From assembly GCF_029872155.1 (NCBI RefSeq), contig NZ_JARXLA010000008.1, forward strand, positions 808,501 through 872,500: DNA of 64,000 nucleotides, read 5' to 3'. Below the pieces are notes generated by a model, which did not search any database, was not told the DNA's origin, and saw nothing but the letters and a program-made list of their open reading frames with translations. Below are positions 8,861 to 18,278 of this stretch, piece by piece. This DNA comes from Hyphomicrobium sp. D-2. GTDB taxonomy: Bacteria > Pseudomonadota > Alphaproteobacteria > Rhizobiales > Hyphomicrobiaceae. The position numbers were made by a program, and so were the translations under genes. Each line of letters opens with the position of its first letter. Within the stretch, counting starts at the first letter, position 1.

Positions 8861-9090
8861 TCCCGTCGGCTGTACTCGGTGCTCTCATTCTGGGTGTGCC
8901 CGCTACATTGATCGCCTATTGGGCGCTTTATCGTCAGCCGCGCGGTATCTTCTGGTTTGCCTTCGCGCTCATTCTGGTCGGGCTCGGCTATCTGGGCGGC
9001 ACGGGCGCGCTGTCGGACATCGCCAATACGGTGGCAGGCGAGACCGGGCTGGCCGTTGCACCGGGCGAACCTTCCATCATCGAGCCTTAG
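8857..9090 (+). CDS. Small two-helix membrane protein between glyQ and glyS
   Basis: 77 aa. Its ATG overlaps the glyQ stop codon (ATGA) and GGAGGT lies in the end of glyQ as ribosome-binding site. It contains two membrane segments ([19 protein letters not shown] and [18 protein letters not shown]) and a short tail. No family is recognised. The overlap says it is made together with GlyQ; whether it acts in tRNA charging is unknown. Confidence 0.7.
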   Translation: MIPSAVLGALILGVPATLIAYWALYRQPRGIFWFAFALILVGLGYLGGTGALSDIANTVAGETGLAVAPGEPSIIEP

Positions 9091-9125
9091 ATCCCGACGC
9101 GCGCAACTGGCGGGTGGAGCCTCCA

Positions 9126-9608
9126 ATGACGCTGGTGCCCTATGCTGGATCGAGCGCTCCGGCGAGCGCTTCAGTCGCGGAGCTCCGGCCGCGTCCAAGA
9201 TCGTATGTTTCCCGCATCTGGCGACATGGCCCGAATGACGGCGTGCCGCTGTTCCGGATCGATACTGCGATCGATCCGGCGACGATAGAGGATCGCGCGC
9301 TCAGCGCTGCGCTCGCGCCATTCGCCGCGCAACTTCAGGATCTGTCGATCTACGTACTGCACGCCGAGGAAGTGAAACCGTTGGCGCCTTGGGCGGTCGG
9401 GCGTCTGGATGTGGACGAAAAGAGCGCCCACGTCTTTCTGCACGGCTACCTTGCCGCTCCCAACGGAATGCTGATGCTCAATCTGTTTCAGGCCCCGGGC
9501 GCTGTCGTCGATATTGTCATGGGGGTCGCGCCTATGGTGGTCGAGCCACGAAGCATCCATTTTGCCATCACCGATTACGACATTGGCATACGGGCCTCTA
9601 TCGGCTGA
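9126..9608 (+). CDS. Hypothetical protein between glyQ and glyS
   Basis: 160 aa, soluble, no recognised domain. Contains WRHGPNDGVPLFRIDTAI and a C-terminal half rich in beta-strand-like segments (SAHVFLHGYLAAPNGMLML, SIHFAITDYDIGIRASIG). GGTGGAG six bases before the ATG supports the start. It lies 35 bp after the small membrane-protein gene and 114 bp before glyS on the same strand, so it is likely part of the same transcript. Confidence 0.65.
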   Translation: MTLVPYAGSSAPASASVAELRPRPRSYVSRIWRHGPNDGVPLFRIDTAIDPATIEDRALSAALAPFAAQLQDLSIYVLHAEEVKPLAPWAVGRLDVDEKSAHVFLHGYLAAPNGMLMLNLFQAPGAVVDIVMGVAPMVVEPRSIHFAITDYDIGIRASIG

Positions 9609-9722
9609 CAGTAATCCGAGCGCGCCTGGCCTGACGCATGTGCCCATGCGGGATGACAGCACTGCGCCGATCACGTATGAGTGCGGCAAGCCATTTACCG
9701 CCAAAAATATCCGGAAAAACCA

Positions 9723-11963
9723 ATGTCTGAGCTGCTGCTTGAGCTGTTCTGTGAAGAGATCCCCGCCCGCTTGCAGGTTCGCGCGGCGGATGATCTGCGC
9801 CGGCTCATGGTCGATGGCCTGAAGGCGCGCGGTCTGGATGTGGGGGCGGCGCGCAGCTGCGTGACACCCCGTCGGATGACACTTGTCGTCGCCGACGTGC
9901 CGGAGATGTCGCCGGCCATTTCCGATGAGCGTAAAGGCCCGCGTATCGATGCTCCGGAAAAGGCGCTGCAAGGCTTTCTGAAGGCGGCCGGGTTGGCGTC
10001 TGTCGATGAGGCGGAAGTCGTCAAGGACGAGAAAAAGGGCGATTACTACGTCGCGCGCATCGAGAAGCCGGGCCGTTCTGCGGCTGAGATCATCGCCGAG
10101 GCTCTGCGCGAGACGATCCTCAATTTCCCGTGGGCCAAGGCCATGCGCTTCAACGCCAAGCTGGCCAGCGGTGGTGAGCTGCGCTGGATCCGGCCGCTGC
10201 ACTCCATCGTGCTGTTGCTCGATGGCGCGGTGGTGCCGTTCGAGATCGCCGGCATTGCAAGCGGCAACGTCACGCGCGGCCACCGCTTCATGGGCGGCGA
10301 ACCGTTCACGGTTTCGGGCTTTGACGATTACGTCGCCAAGCTGCGCGATCGCAAGGTCATCCTTGATTTCGCCGAGCGTGTTGCTGCTATCAACGAAGGT
10401 GCAAATGCGCTCGCCAAGGATGCCAAGCTGACGCTGGTCGAGGATGAAGGTCTAGCCGCGGAGAACGCGGGCCTCACCGAGTGGCCAACGGTGCTGATGG
10501 GCACGTTCGACAAGTCGTTTCTCGATGTGCCGGCCGAGTGTCTGACCAGCGCCATGCGCATGCATCAGAAGTGTTTCTCGCTACGGCAGGGCAAGAAGCT
10601 GGCCAACCGCTTTCTGCTGGTGACGAACCTTGAGGCCGAGGATGGCGGCAAGGTTATCGTCGCGGGCAATGAGAAGGTGATCGCGGCGCGCCTTTCGGAT
10701 GCGAAGTTCTTCTGGGAGACCGATCTCAAGAAGACGCTGGACGATATGCGCGACGAGCTGAAGGGCATCACCTTCCACGAAAAGCTTGGCACGCAGTTCG
10801 AGCGCACCGAGCGCATCAAGGAGCTAGCCGACACCATTGCCGAGGAGCAGGAGCTTTGCGAGGCGGCATTGGCGCTGCGCGCGGGCGAGCTTTCCAAGGC
10901 AGATCTTGTCTCCGGCATGGTGGGTGAGTTCCCTGAACTGCAAGGCCTGATGGGGCGCTATTACGCTGAAGCGGAGCGCATGAACCCTGAGATCGCGCGC
11001 GCCATCGAGCTGCATTACAAGCCGAAGGGCCCGACGGATTCTTTGCCGCTGGAAAGCGAGGGCGATGGGGCAGCTGTTGCCGTGGCGTTGGCCGATAAGC
11101 TCGACATGCTGGTCGGCTTCTGGACCATCGGTGAAAAGCCGACTGGTTCGGGCGATCCCTATCAGCTCCGCCGTGCGGCGCTGGGCGTCATCCGCATCGT
11201 GCTTGAGAACGATCTGCGCTTGCCCCTGCTGCGTTACACGGTGCCTGCGCTTGCGTTCATGCATGGCAACATCGGCGGCCGTAACGCTTCGAAGGAACGC
11301 GCCGACATTCAGGAACAGTTGCTGGCATCGCCGGTTTCAATCGCCACCAAGCTGCAGGTTGTCAGCGAACTGGGGCAGATGAATGCGCCGTCGCAGAGCG
11401 TTGTCGAGCAGATCGTTTACGAGGCACACACAAAGGCCGTCGACCTGCTCAGCTTCTTCGCCGACCGGCTGAAAGTTTATCTGCGCGACAAGGGTGCGCG
11501 GCACGATCTCATCGACGCGATCTTTTCACTGCCGGGGCAGGACGATCTGGCGCTGATTGTGAAGCGTGTTGAGGCGCTGAGCGAACTGCTGGCGACGGAC
11601 GACGGTGTCAATCTGCTGGCAGGCGTCAAGCGCGCGCAGAACATCCTCTCCATCGAGGAGAAGAAGGACAAGACCAGCCACGCGGGTGACTACGACGCTG
11701 CGTTGTTGCAGGCGGATGAGGAGAAGGTGCTCGCTGCGGCCATCGACAAAGTGAAGGACGACACCGCAGCGGCGCTTGGCGTAGAGAATTTTGCTGGTGC
11801 TATGCGTGCTCTGGCCGAGCTGCGCGCACCGGTCGATGCGTTCTTCGACAAGGTGACGGTGAATGCCGACGATCCGGCCTTGCGTCAGAACCGGCTGCAT
11901 CTGCTGTCGCAGATCCGCGCTGCAACTCTAAACGTCGCCGACTTCACGAAGATTGCTTCTTAG
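9723..11963 (+). CDS. glyS: Glycyl-tRNA synthetase beta subunit
   Basis: 746 aa. It starts at the family-typical MSELLLELFCEEIPARLQ and contains GGELRWIRPLHSIVLLLDG, the HD-like region (SGMVGEFPELQGLMGRYYA) and a C-terminal tRNA-binding domain (FFDKVTVNADDPALRQNRL). It provides tRNA(Gly) binding for the alpha2beta2 enzyme. The frame is open 14 codons upstream, but the ATG at 9723 matches the family start and has GGA nearby. A structured palindromic repeat follows the stop codon by 4 bp. Confidence 0.97.
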   Translation: MSELLLELFCEEIPARLQVRAADDLRRLMVDGLKARGLDVGAARSCVTPRRMTLVVADVPEMSPAISDERKGPRIDAPEKALQGFLKAAGLASVDEAEVVKDEKKGDYYVARIEKPGRSAAEIIAEALRETILNFPWAKAMRFNAKLASGGELRWIRPLHSIVLLLDGAVVPFEIAGIASGNVTRGHRFMGGEPFTVSGFDDYVAKLRDRKVILDFAERVAAINEGANALAKDAKLTLVEDEGLAAENAGLTEWPTVLMGTFDKSFLDVPAECLTSAMRMHQKCFSLRQGKKLANRFLLVTNLEAEDGGKVIVAGNEKVIAARLSDAKFFWETDLKKTLDDMRDELKGITFHEKLGTQFERTERIKELADTIAEEQELCEAALALRAGELSKADLVSGMVGEFPELQGLMGRYYAEAERMNPEIARAIELHYKPKGPTDSLPLESEGDGAAVAVALADKLDMLVGFWTIGEKPTGSGDPYQLRRAALGVIRIVLENDLRLPLLRYTVPALAFMHGNIGGRNASKERADIQEQLLASPVSIATKLQVVSELGQMNAPSQSVVEQIVYEAHTKAVDLLSFFADRLKVYLRDKGARHDLIDAIFSLPGQDDLALIVKRVEALSELLATDDGVNLLAGVKRAQNILSIEEKKDKTSHAGDYDAALLQADEEKVLAAAIDKVKDDTAAALGVENFAGAMRALAELRAPVDAFFDKVTVNADDPALRQNRLHLLSQIRAATLNVADFTKIAS

Positions 11964-11967
11964 TGGC

Positions 11968-12004
11968 GCCTTGCGACTCCGCTACGCGGAGCCGGCCGCA
12001 AGGC
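11968..12004 (-). repeat. Structured palindromic repeat, copy A (GCCGG-bulge family)
   Basis: Read on the minus strand: stem GCCTTGCG, bulge GCCGG, inner hairpin CTCCGC-GTA-GCGGAG, single T, closing CGCAAGGC. It starts 4 bp after the glyS stop. It shares the bulge and the T with copies B-E. Confidence 0.85.
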
Positions 12005-12087
12005 ACAAGCCCTTCGGGCAGCCCGCTGCCAGACGCGTAGAGGCGGCGCTGACGAAACGCTAACCGGGCTGTGTTAGACCGGAGCGC

Positions 12088-12528
12088 ATGAGCGCACACG
12101 ACACCCGTTATCTGTTCGTCTATGGCACGCTGATGAGTGGCGCGCGCACGCGCCTCGGAGCGGCCGAACGTCTGCGTCTTGCCGAGCAGTCCGACAGTCT
12201 CGGTCCCGCATCGCTGCCGCACGCGAAACTTTATGATCTTGGCCGCTATCCCGGTGTCGATTGCACCGGCGGTCCGGACGATATCGTGCATGGCGAAGCA
12301 GTGCTGCTCGCCGACGCTGCAGCAACATTCGCGTGGCTCGATGTCTATGAAGATTGCGCGCCTGCGGATCAAACCTCAGCGACACACGCTGCGGAATACG
12401 AGCGCGTTGTGCAGCAGGTCCGGCTGGCCGGCGGCGAGACGTTCGATGCTTGGGTTTATGTGTTGTGTCGCACGCCGGAGAATGCGCACCGCATCGACAG
12501 TGGGCGCTGGAACGACGGCAGCGCCTGA
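12088..12528 (+). CDS. Gamma-glutamylcyclotransferase-like (AIG2/GGCT) family protein
   Basis: 146 aa. The N-terminus has the family signature LFVYGTLM, followed by LGPASLPHAKLYDLGRYPG and HGEAVLLADAAATFAWLDVYE. The Glu of that last segment is near the usual catalytic Glu of GGCT folds. Related enzymes release 5-oxoproline from gamma-glutamyl amines; the exact substrate is unknown. GGAG before the ATG supports the start. It stands alone downstream of glyS. Confidence 0.8.
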   Translation: MSAHDTRYLFVYGTLMSGARTRLGAAERLRLAEQSDSLGPASLPHAKLYDLGRYPGVDCTGGPDDIVHGEAVLLADAAATFAWLDVYEDCAPADQTSATHAAEYERVVQQVRLAGGETFDAWVYVLCRTPENAHRIDSGRWNDGSA

Positions 12529-12937
12529 ACAAGCAGCGCGTACAAGTGCGCAGTCATGCAACGTGCAAACTGCATCGCGCTCAGTATCAAAATTGAAGGT
12601 GATGTATGTTGAGAGCTGGCTCGCGACCCTGCTTGGCCCTCACCTCGCAGGCACAGTTCCCGCTAAAGACTGTGGCGGCCAGCTCCCAGACACCTGTTCA
12701 TACACCGGCCACGCTTCGACCACTATTAGGGCAGTCGAAAACAATTTTAATGTGCATATCGCGTCGATTTAAGTTGATGCGCAATCGCTGCGTGATTGCA
12801 GGGCGTTAGCAGGAACTATGCATTGCACATCGTTTTTTGTGTGCAGCGCGAAGCAAAATAAATTTCTTGCATCAGTTCTAAGCTTGCGCATCACGCACAT
12901 TAGATGCGTGCGCAGCGTGATGCAGAACCTGCATCAC
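12529..12937. other. Intergenic region, 409 bp, with an inverted repeat and TGCAT-rich tract
   Basis: No convincing gene. The right part is AT-richer than its surroundings and contains many TGCAT/ATGCA words. GCATCACGC (12888-12896) and GCGTGATGC (12915-12923) can form a 9-bp stem downstream of the convergent ABC-F gene, but there is no clear T-run. Confidence 0.5.
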
Positions 12938-14857
12938 TCATGCATCCGCTTCGTCTTCTGCTGCTGCGCTTGCTGTTTCATAAGCTTCACTCGCAAGCAG
13001 CCATTCTTCTTCCGCTTCCGCGAGACGCTTGGCGCATAAGCCGCGCTCGATCGATGCATTCTGTGCAGCTTGAGGATCGCGCGTGTAGATTTCCGTGTCT
13101 TCGAGCAGCTTATCGAGACGCGCTATTTCCGCACTGATCGAGTCAACTTTTCGTTCAGTAACCTGCATAGCTTTTTTCAATGGGGCCAATGCTGCGCGTC
13201 GATCTGCGGCTGCGCGGCGTTGGTCTGCACGCGCTGCGCGGGGTGCTTCCGTCTTTGCGACTGCAGCCGCTTTCGCGCGCACACTCGCACCTCGCTCGGC
13301 GAGCAGATCAGCGCGATAGGAATCCATATCGCCGTCGTAGGATTTGACTGTGCCGCCGCGCACAATCCAAAGCCGATCGGCACATGCTTCAATCAGATGA
13401 CGATCATGGCTGATGAGGATGACAGCGCCTTCGAATTCTGCCACCGCTTGCACGAGTGCCTGTCGGCTGTCGATGTCGAGATGGTTGGTCGGCTCGTCGA
13501 GTATGAGAAGATGCGGCGCATGAAACGCTGCAAGCGCCAGCAGCAGACGCGCTTTCTCACCGCCGGAAAGATTATCGCATTTGGTATCGGCCTTGTCGGC
13601 CGAGAACCCGTAGGTGCCGAGGCGCGTGCGCCGCTGCGCTTCAGTCGCGTCCGGCATCAGATCGAGGATGTGGTCGTAAGGCGATTTCCCTGATGCAAGT
13701 TCGTCAAGCTGATGCTGGGCGAAGTAACCGACGTCGACCTTCTTGGCGCCGGCCACGTTGCCCGTCAGCGGCGCCAGTTTGCCGGCGATGAGTTTTGCAA
13801 ACGTCGATTTGCCGTTACCGTTCTGGCCTAGCAACGCGATGCGGTCATCCTGATCGATACGCAGGTTCAGCCCGGTCAGCACCGGAGTGTCGGGCGCGTA
13901 TCCGATCGAGACGTTTTCGAATCGCATCAGCGGTGAAGCCAGCGCCTTCTGCGGGTTCGGCAAATGGAACGGGCTTACCCGGTCGTCGAGTTGAGCGGCG
14001 ATCGGTTTCATCTTGGCCAGAGCCTTGGCGCGACTCTGCGCCTGCTTGGCCTTGGTAGCCTTGGCCTTGAAGCGATCGATAAACGCCTGGATGCGTCGGC
14101 GCTCGTCGTCCTGCTTTTTCTTCAGCTTCAGTTCGAGCTGTTGCTTCTCGCGGCGCGCGTCCTCGAAATCGTCATAGCCGCCGGAATAGAAAACCAGCCT
14201 GCCGCGATCGAGATGCAAGATCGCCGTTACCGCCCGGTTGAGCAGGTCGCGGTCATGGCTGACGATGATGACCGTGTGCGGGTAGCTGCGCAGATAGTTC
14301 TCAAGCCAGAGCGCGCCTTCAAGGTCGAGGTAGTTCGTTGGCTCGTCGAGCAGCAATATTTCCGGTTCGAGAAACAGCACAGCCGCCAACGCAACACGCA
14401 TGCGCCAGCCACCTGACAGCGATCCACATGGGCGTTGCTGTGCATCCTCATCGAAGCCGAGGCCGGAAAGAATTTGCGCCGCCCGGGCCGGGGCCGAATG
14501 CGCGTTGATGTCGGCGAGGCGTTCGTGAATTTCGCCGATGCGGTGCGGGTCGGTTGCCGTCTCGGCCTCGGCCAGCAGCTGTGCGCGCTCGGTATCAGCG
14601 GCCAGAACCCATTCGATGATGGGTTCCTTGCCGCCCGGCGCTTCCTGCGCGACATGCCCGATGCGGGCCGTGCGCGGCATGGTGATCGTTCCCATGTCCG
14701 GAGCAAGTTCGCCGGAGAGGATCTTCAGCAGTGTGGTTTTGCCCGCACCGTTGCGGCCGACCAGACCAACCTTGTGGCCAGTGGGGATGGCGGCGGTTGC
14801 GCCCTCGAAAATCGGGCGTCCTTCGATGCGATAGCTCAGATCATTGATGTGCAGCAT
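12938..14857 (-). CDS. ABC-F family ATP-binding protein (Uup/YheS-like)
   Basis: 639 aa with two ABC ATPase domains and no membrane segments. Walker A motifs are GRNGAGKT (34-41) and GQNGNGKS (about 345); signature motifs are LSGGWRMR and LSGGEKAR; both Walker B regions read LLLDEPTNYLDL and LILDEPTNHLDI. A charged linker between the domains (EKQQLELKLKKKQDDERRR) is the ribosome-directed P-site linker of ABC-F proteins. A coiled-coil tail follows domain 2. Family members act on ribosomes rather than in transport. No clear Shine-Dalgarno site precedes the start. Close relatives are housekeeping factors rather than resistance determinants, but this is not certain here. Confidence 0.92.
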   Translation of the reverse strand: MLHINDLSYRIEGRPIFEGATAAIPTGHKVGLVGRNGAGKTTLLKILSGELAPDMGTITMPRTARIGHVAQEAPGGKEPIIEWVLAADTERAQLLAEAETATDPHRIGEIHERLADINAHSAPARAAQILSGLGFDEDAQQRPCGSLSGGWRMRVALAAVLFLEPEILLLDEPTNYLDLEGALWLENYLRSYPHTVIIVSHDRDLLNRAVTAILHLDRGRLVFYSGGYDDFEDARREKQQLELKLKKKQDDERRRIQAFIDRFKAKATKAKQAQSRAKALAKMKPIAAQLDDRVSPFHLPNPQKALASPLMRFENVSIGYAPDTPVLTGLNLRIDQDDRIALLGQNGNGKSTFAKLIAGKLAPLTGNVAGAKKVDVGYFAQHQLDELASGKSPYDHILDLMPDATEAQRRTRLGTYGFSADKADTKCDNLSGGEKARLLLALAAFHAPHLLILDEPTNHLDIDSRQALVQAVAEFEGAVILISHDRHLIEACADRLWIVRGGTVKSYDGDMDSYRADLLAERGASVRAKAAAVAKTEAPRAARADQRRAAADRRAALAPLKKAMQVTERKVDSISAEIARLDKLLEDTEIYTRDPQAAQNASIERGLCAKRLAEAEEEWLLASEAYETASAAAEDEADA

Positions 14858-14950
14858 GACGTCAGCACATAGCCGCTTGCAGGCACGCTGTCACCGGGCG
14901 CGATGGTGGGCTCGCGAGGGAGTGGCATTTCACCTTCCCCTCAAAGACAA

Positions 14951-14979
14951 CAGGCAGGCCGCGTTTTGCAGCCTGCCTG
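14951..14979 (-). terminator. Probable terminator after the GYF_2 protein gene
   Basis: On the minus strand CAGGCAGGC pairs perfectly with GCCTGCCTG (9 bp) and is followed by TTGTCTTT. It lies 38 bp past the stop of the gene at 15018-16274. Confidence 0.5.
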
Positions 14980-15017
14980 ATACTTGCATCGTTAAACCTG
15001 CGCGATGGGGCGATCGA

Positions 15018-16274
15018 TCAGCCGGAAACCACGGGTTTCAGGGTTTCAACCAGCAGCCGTTCCTGAACTGCCGCGTCGGGCACGGACAGATGCGCCAGGA
15101 ACCAGTCCTGCACCATCTGGCAGACCCGCTGTGGCGGCTCCTTGCCGAGCAGGGAAGGGTTCGAGAACACCTGCAGATCGTTGGGCTGCCAGCCCAGCTT
15201 GGTCAGCTCCTGCACCAGCACGTCGTAGTCTTCCTTGACGGCCTTGTCGTGCGCGGTCGGCGAGCGGCGGCCATCGGCAATCGCCTCGAAGATGGAGGCA
15301 ACCTGCGCCTGCACCGGCGCACCCGCTTCCGGAGACTGCAACACTTCCAGCACCGCAGCCGATGTCTCACCCTGCGAGATGAAGCTGTAGCAGGCGTCCA
15401 TGCTCTTCTCGGACAGCGCCTTCAGGTTCTGGAGGAATGCCGCTGCAACCTGCTTCAGATGCGGCGTGCTTGAGGCCAGAGCATCGTTGGCGTGTTCACG
15501 GCGGAGCGCTACCAGCGATTCCGCGAAGAACTGATCGATCTCGGCTTCGGTCTTGTTCTCGGCTTTCAGATTGGCGGCTTCATTGAGCTTCTGGGCATAC
15601 CAGTCCGGAAACTCACGCTTCACGACAACCCAGGCGGCCAGCTGGCCGATTTTTGCGTCGAGTTCCTGCGCGCTGGCGTTCAGCTCAGCAGCGGGTGCTG
15701 CGTTCTGAGCCGACAGCGGTGTGTCTGGAGTGGTGGCGTCCGGTGCGCGGACTGTTGGAACTTCGCCATCTGCGGAAGAGATGCTGTCCTGCAGCGAGCT
15801 GACGGCGCCGCTTTGCCAGAAGTACCAGCCACCGCCACCGAGCAGCGCAATCAAGGTCAGCGCGCCGACGATGCGGCGCAGATTGGAGCCGCGTCCTTCG
15901 TCGAAACCGTCTGTTGTCCGGATGCGTTCAGGGTCGAACGATGGCTGGTTGTCGCCACCGTAGGATTCGCCCATGCCGCCCTGGTGCCCGCCGCCGCCGT
16001 AGTTCTGCGCATGCTGCGATGGACCCGATTCGGGCCAGCGTGCAGCCGGGGCTGCAGGCGCGGCCGGCGGAGGTGGCGGCGCCGCATCGGGCTGCGGAAA
16101 CGGAAACACTGCCGGCGCTGGTCGCCAGTCGGCAAACCCCGCGCGCCAGATAAGATCGGTGGGCTTCAGGTGTCCCTGCGCCACGAAGGTGCGCATCTCC
16201 GCATCGGAGAGAGGACCGTGCTGTTTGCCCTCACGGGCGATATACCACTGAATATCAGCCTGCTGGCCAGTCAT
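15018..16274 (-). CDS. GYF_2 (DUF4339) domain membrane protein
   Basis: 418 aa. Residues about 8-52 are a GYF_2/DUF4339 domain (QWYIAREGKQHGPLSDAEM, GHLKPTDLIWRAGFADWRPA). A Pro/Ala/Gly-rich stretch and an acidic/polar linker follow, then one membrane segment (LTLIALLGGGGWYFW, about residue 135). The C-terminal about 220 residues are helical and probably extracytoplasmic, with no known domain. GYF_2 domains are thought to bind proline-rich peptides. Function unknown. It is followed by its own terminator. Confidence 0.8.
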   Translation of the reverse strand: MTGQQADIQWYIAREGKQHGPLSDAEMRTFVAQGHLKPTDLIWRAGFADWRPAPAVFPFPQPDAAPPPPPAAPAAPAARWPESGPSQHAQNYGGGGHQGGMGESYGGDNQPSFDPERIRTTDGFDEGRGSNLRRIVGALTLIALLGGGGWYFWQSGAVSSLQDSISSADGEVPTVRAPDATTPDTPLSAQNAAPAAELNASAQELDAKIGQLAAWVVVKREFPDWYAQKLNEAANLKAENKTEAEIDQFFAESLVALRREHANDALASSTPHLKQVAAAFLQNLKALSEKSMDACYSFISQGETSAAVLEVLQSPEAGAPVQAQVASIFEAIADGRRSPTAHDKAVKEDYDVLVQELTKLGWQPNDLQVFSNPSLLGKEPPQRVCQMVQDWFLAHLSVPDAAVQERLLVETLKPVVSG

Positions 16275-16434
16275 ATAGAGGTCTCATGTCGTTGTAGGGC
16301 GACGAACCGGAATTGGGATGGCATAGCCGTAAGACTGGCCGTTTTGCGTGGCGCCAATGTGGTTCTCCGTGCCGTCACTCGTCAATTGGCCGCACTATCG
16401 CATGTGTAGATAGTCCACCGTACGCACTTGTTTT

Positions 16435-16463
16435 CTTGCTGCGCTTACGTTGCCCCGCTATGA
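16435..16463 (+). promoter_or_regulatory. Candidate housekeeping promoter for ndk
   Basis: CTTGCT (16435-16440), a 17-bp spacer, and CTATGA (16458-16463) resemble the alphaproteobacterial sigma-70 pattern CTTGAC-N17-CTATAT. It lies about 50 bp before the ndk start. Confidence 0.4.
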
Positions 16464-16511
16464 AGGCGCGGAAATCCATACAATTCCTATCCGAGATTCA
16501 GAGATCTAGGT

Positions 16512-16934
16512 ATGACCATCGAGAGAACTTTCTCCATTATCAAACCGGATGCAACCGGACGCAACCTCACTGGCGCAATCAACACCCTGATTGAGAACGC
16601 TGGCCTGCGGATTGTTGCACAGAAGCGCGTGCGCTGGACCAAGACCCAGGCCCGTGAATTCTATGCCGAGCACAAGGCACGTCCTTTTTTCGCTGAGCTT
16701 GTCGAGACCATGACGTCCGGTCCGATCGTTGTTCAGGTGCTTGAGGGCGAAGATGCGATCGCGAGCTATCGCGCGCTGATGGGTGCGACTGACCCGGCAG
16801 AAGCAAAGCGTGGCACGCTGCGCAAGCGTTTCGCTGAGTCCAAGGGCCAGAACTCTGTTCACGGCTCGGACAGCGCCGCTTCGGCCAAGCGCGAAATCGC
16901 GCTGAACTTCACGACCAAGGAAATCGTGGGCTAA
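16512..16934 (+). CDS. ndk: Nucleoside diphosphate kinase
   Basis: 140 aa, full length. It begins [18 protein letters not shown] and contains the catalytic His in NSVHGSDS (about 117). The enzyme transfers the gamma phosphate between nucleoside di- and triphosphates through a phosphohistidine. [14 protein letters not shown] replaces the more common RGxxRxxFA block in the usual way for alphaproteobacteria. A promoter-like pair lies upstream and a GC-rich hairpin follows, so it appears monocistronic. Confidence 0.97.
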   Translation: MTIERTFSIIKPDATGRNLTGAINTLIENAGLRIVAQKRVRWTKTQAREFYAEHKARPFFAELVETMTSGPIVVQVLEGEDAIASYRALMGATDPAEAKRGTLRKRFAESKGQNSVHGSDSAASAKREIALNFTTKEIVG

Positions 16935-16951
16935 TCTTCCAGTCCACCTGA

Positions 16952-16979
16952 GCGCCGCCCTTCACCGGGCGTGCGCTTT
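16952..16979 (+). terminator. Probable terminator after ndk
   Basis: GCGC-CGCCC and GGGCG-T-GCGC pair around the loop TTCACC, followed by TTTC, 17 bp after the ndk stop. Confidence 0.6.
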
Positions 16980-17215
16980 CGGTGGTGAGCAGTGTCCAGA
17001 ACCCGCTCACGCCAAGAAATACGCTCCCCAAGCACTCTTCATCCTCTGCATCGCCTCATCCGGCCGTCGCGTGCGAACATTCGCCCGATGCTTTGTCGGC
17101 CGTAGGGTAATGGCGTTCACCATTTTCGCGCGCTGCGGCGGCCGGGTTCGGGCATACTGTCCGACGGCTGCTTCTCGCGGGAAGTGGGGCGAGGCGGAAC
17201 TGGGGGGACGCAGGG

Positions 17216-17752
17216 ATGTCACGCGTCAGGCTTTATATTGCCACCAGTGTCGATGGCTTCATCGCTGACCGCGACGGCAGCGTGGACTGGCTCGCGCCCT
17301 TCGATGCGCGCCAATATGGCTACGGCAATTTCATCTCGCAGGTCGGCGCGCTCATCATGGGGCGGCGCACTTTCGATGCCATCGACGCGTTCGGCGATGG
17401 CTGGCCGTATGCGGGCATGCACGTCTTCGTGCTGTCGTCCTCCTCGCCCGGTGATGTTCCGAACGGCGTCGCCATAGTGCCGCGCGGGCTGGAAGCTGCG
17501 CTCGAACGGGCGCGCCACGCGGTTTTGAACACGTCTCACAAGGATATCTGGATCGTTGGCGGCGCCGTTACTGCGCAATCGGCGCTTGAAGCGGGCGTTG
17601 TCGATCTGATCGAAGTGTTTCTGGTGCCGGTGCTGCTGGGCGCCGGCTTGAACCTGCTCAACGATTTGCGCGCCCACCAGACCCTTACGCTGGAAGGCGC
17701 CGAGACCTATCCCGATGGCGTCGTGCGGCTACAGTATTCGGTGCAGCGGTAG
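17216..17752 (+). CDS. RibD C-terminal/dihydrofolate reductase-like protein
   Basis: 178 aa. It begins RLYIATSVDGFIADRDGSVDW, the usual start of DHFR-like RibD_C proteins, and has ALIMGRRTFD and DIWIVGGAVTAQSAL, the two NADPH-binding segments. Such proteins are NAD(P)H-dependent reductases whose substrates are often unknown; it is unlikely to be the essential folate enzyme. A GGGGGG tract just before the ATG is the ribosome-binding site. It stands alone. Confidence 0.85.
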   Translation: MSRVRLYIATSVDGFIADRDGSVDWLAPFDARQYGYGNFISQVGALIMGRRTFDAIDAFGDGWPYAGMHVFVLSSSSPGDVPNGVAIVPRGLEAALERARHAVLNTSHKDIWIVGGAVTAQSALEAGVVDLIEVFLVPVLLGAGLNLLNDLRAHQTLTLEGAETYPDGVVRLQYSVQR

Positions 17753-17807
17753 ATGCCCGGCTGCCGAGGCCCGGGATAGCTGGCAGCAGGCCAGCGGTTG
17801 GCGATCC

Positions 17808-18164
17808 TTAGCGCCGGTTCTTGAGCGACATGATGTAGGCCGCGACGTTATTCACCTCCTCGCGCGAGAGGTTGGTGTTCGGCATCGGCGGATGCGGAAT
17901 GAGGATTGCGCCGACAACCGTATCGACGGTTTGCCCGGGGCGGTTGGCGATGGTCTGAAATGCCGGAATGTCCGCCGACACGGTGGAGTTCGGTGGGTCC
18001 GGCATCACGATGTGGCAACCGACGCAAAGCTTCTCAGCGACCTGCCGGCCCGCTTTCACGTTGGGCGGCATCTGGGCAGCGACCGGCGCAAGCGAGGCGG
18101 CTGCGATAACAGACGCGGTTGCGAACATCAGACAGATCGAACGGCTGGATGGCATCAGCGGCAT
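17808..18164 (-). CDS. Class I cytochrome c, periplasmic
   Basis: 118 aa. Signal peptide SVIAAASLAPVAAQ, then a single haem-binding motif CVGCH and a downstream Met in IPHPPMPNTNLSREE as probable sixth ligand. It ends VAAYIMSLKN, typical of small cytochromes c. The ATG at 18164 is chosen over an upstream extension because GGAG lies seven bases before it and it gives a standard signal peptide. The electron partner is unknown; no oxidase gene is adjacent. Confidence 0.85.
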   Translation of the reverse strand: MPLMPSSRSICLMFATASVIAAASLAPVAAQMPPNVKAGRQVAEKLCVGCHIVMPDPPNSTVSADIPAFQTIANRPGQTVDTVVGAILIPHPPMPNTNLSREEVNNVAAYIMSLKNRR

Positions 18165-18278
18165 CGGCAGTCTCCATGGCACCCGGAGAGTAGAACCGAT
18201 ACAAAGTATTCCGACTTTGCGCGTGGTCAACGGCGTGCAATTTTTCGAGCGGCGCATTTGCGGATGTGAGATCTGGCG

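Noticed and set aside
12606-12809. Short plus-strand frames in the gap before the ABC-F gene
   Set aside because: No ribosome-binding site and low-complexity translation; no homologue recognised.
17007-17222. A 71-codon frame on the minus strand between ndk and the RibD-like gene
   Set aside because: No ribosome-binding site, biased composition and no recognisable motif.
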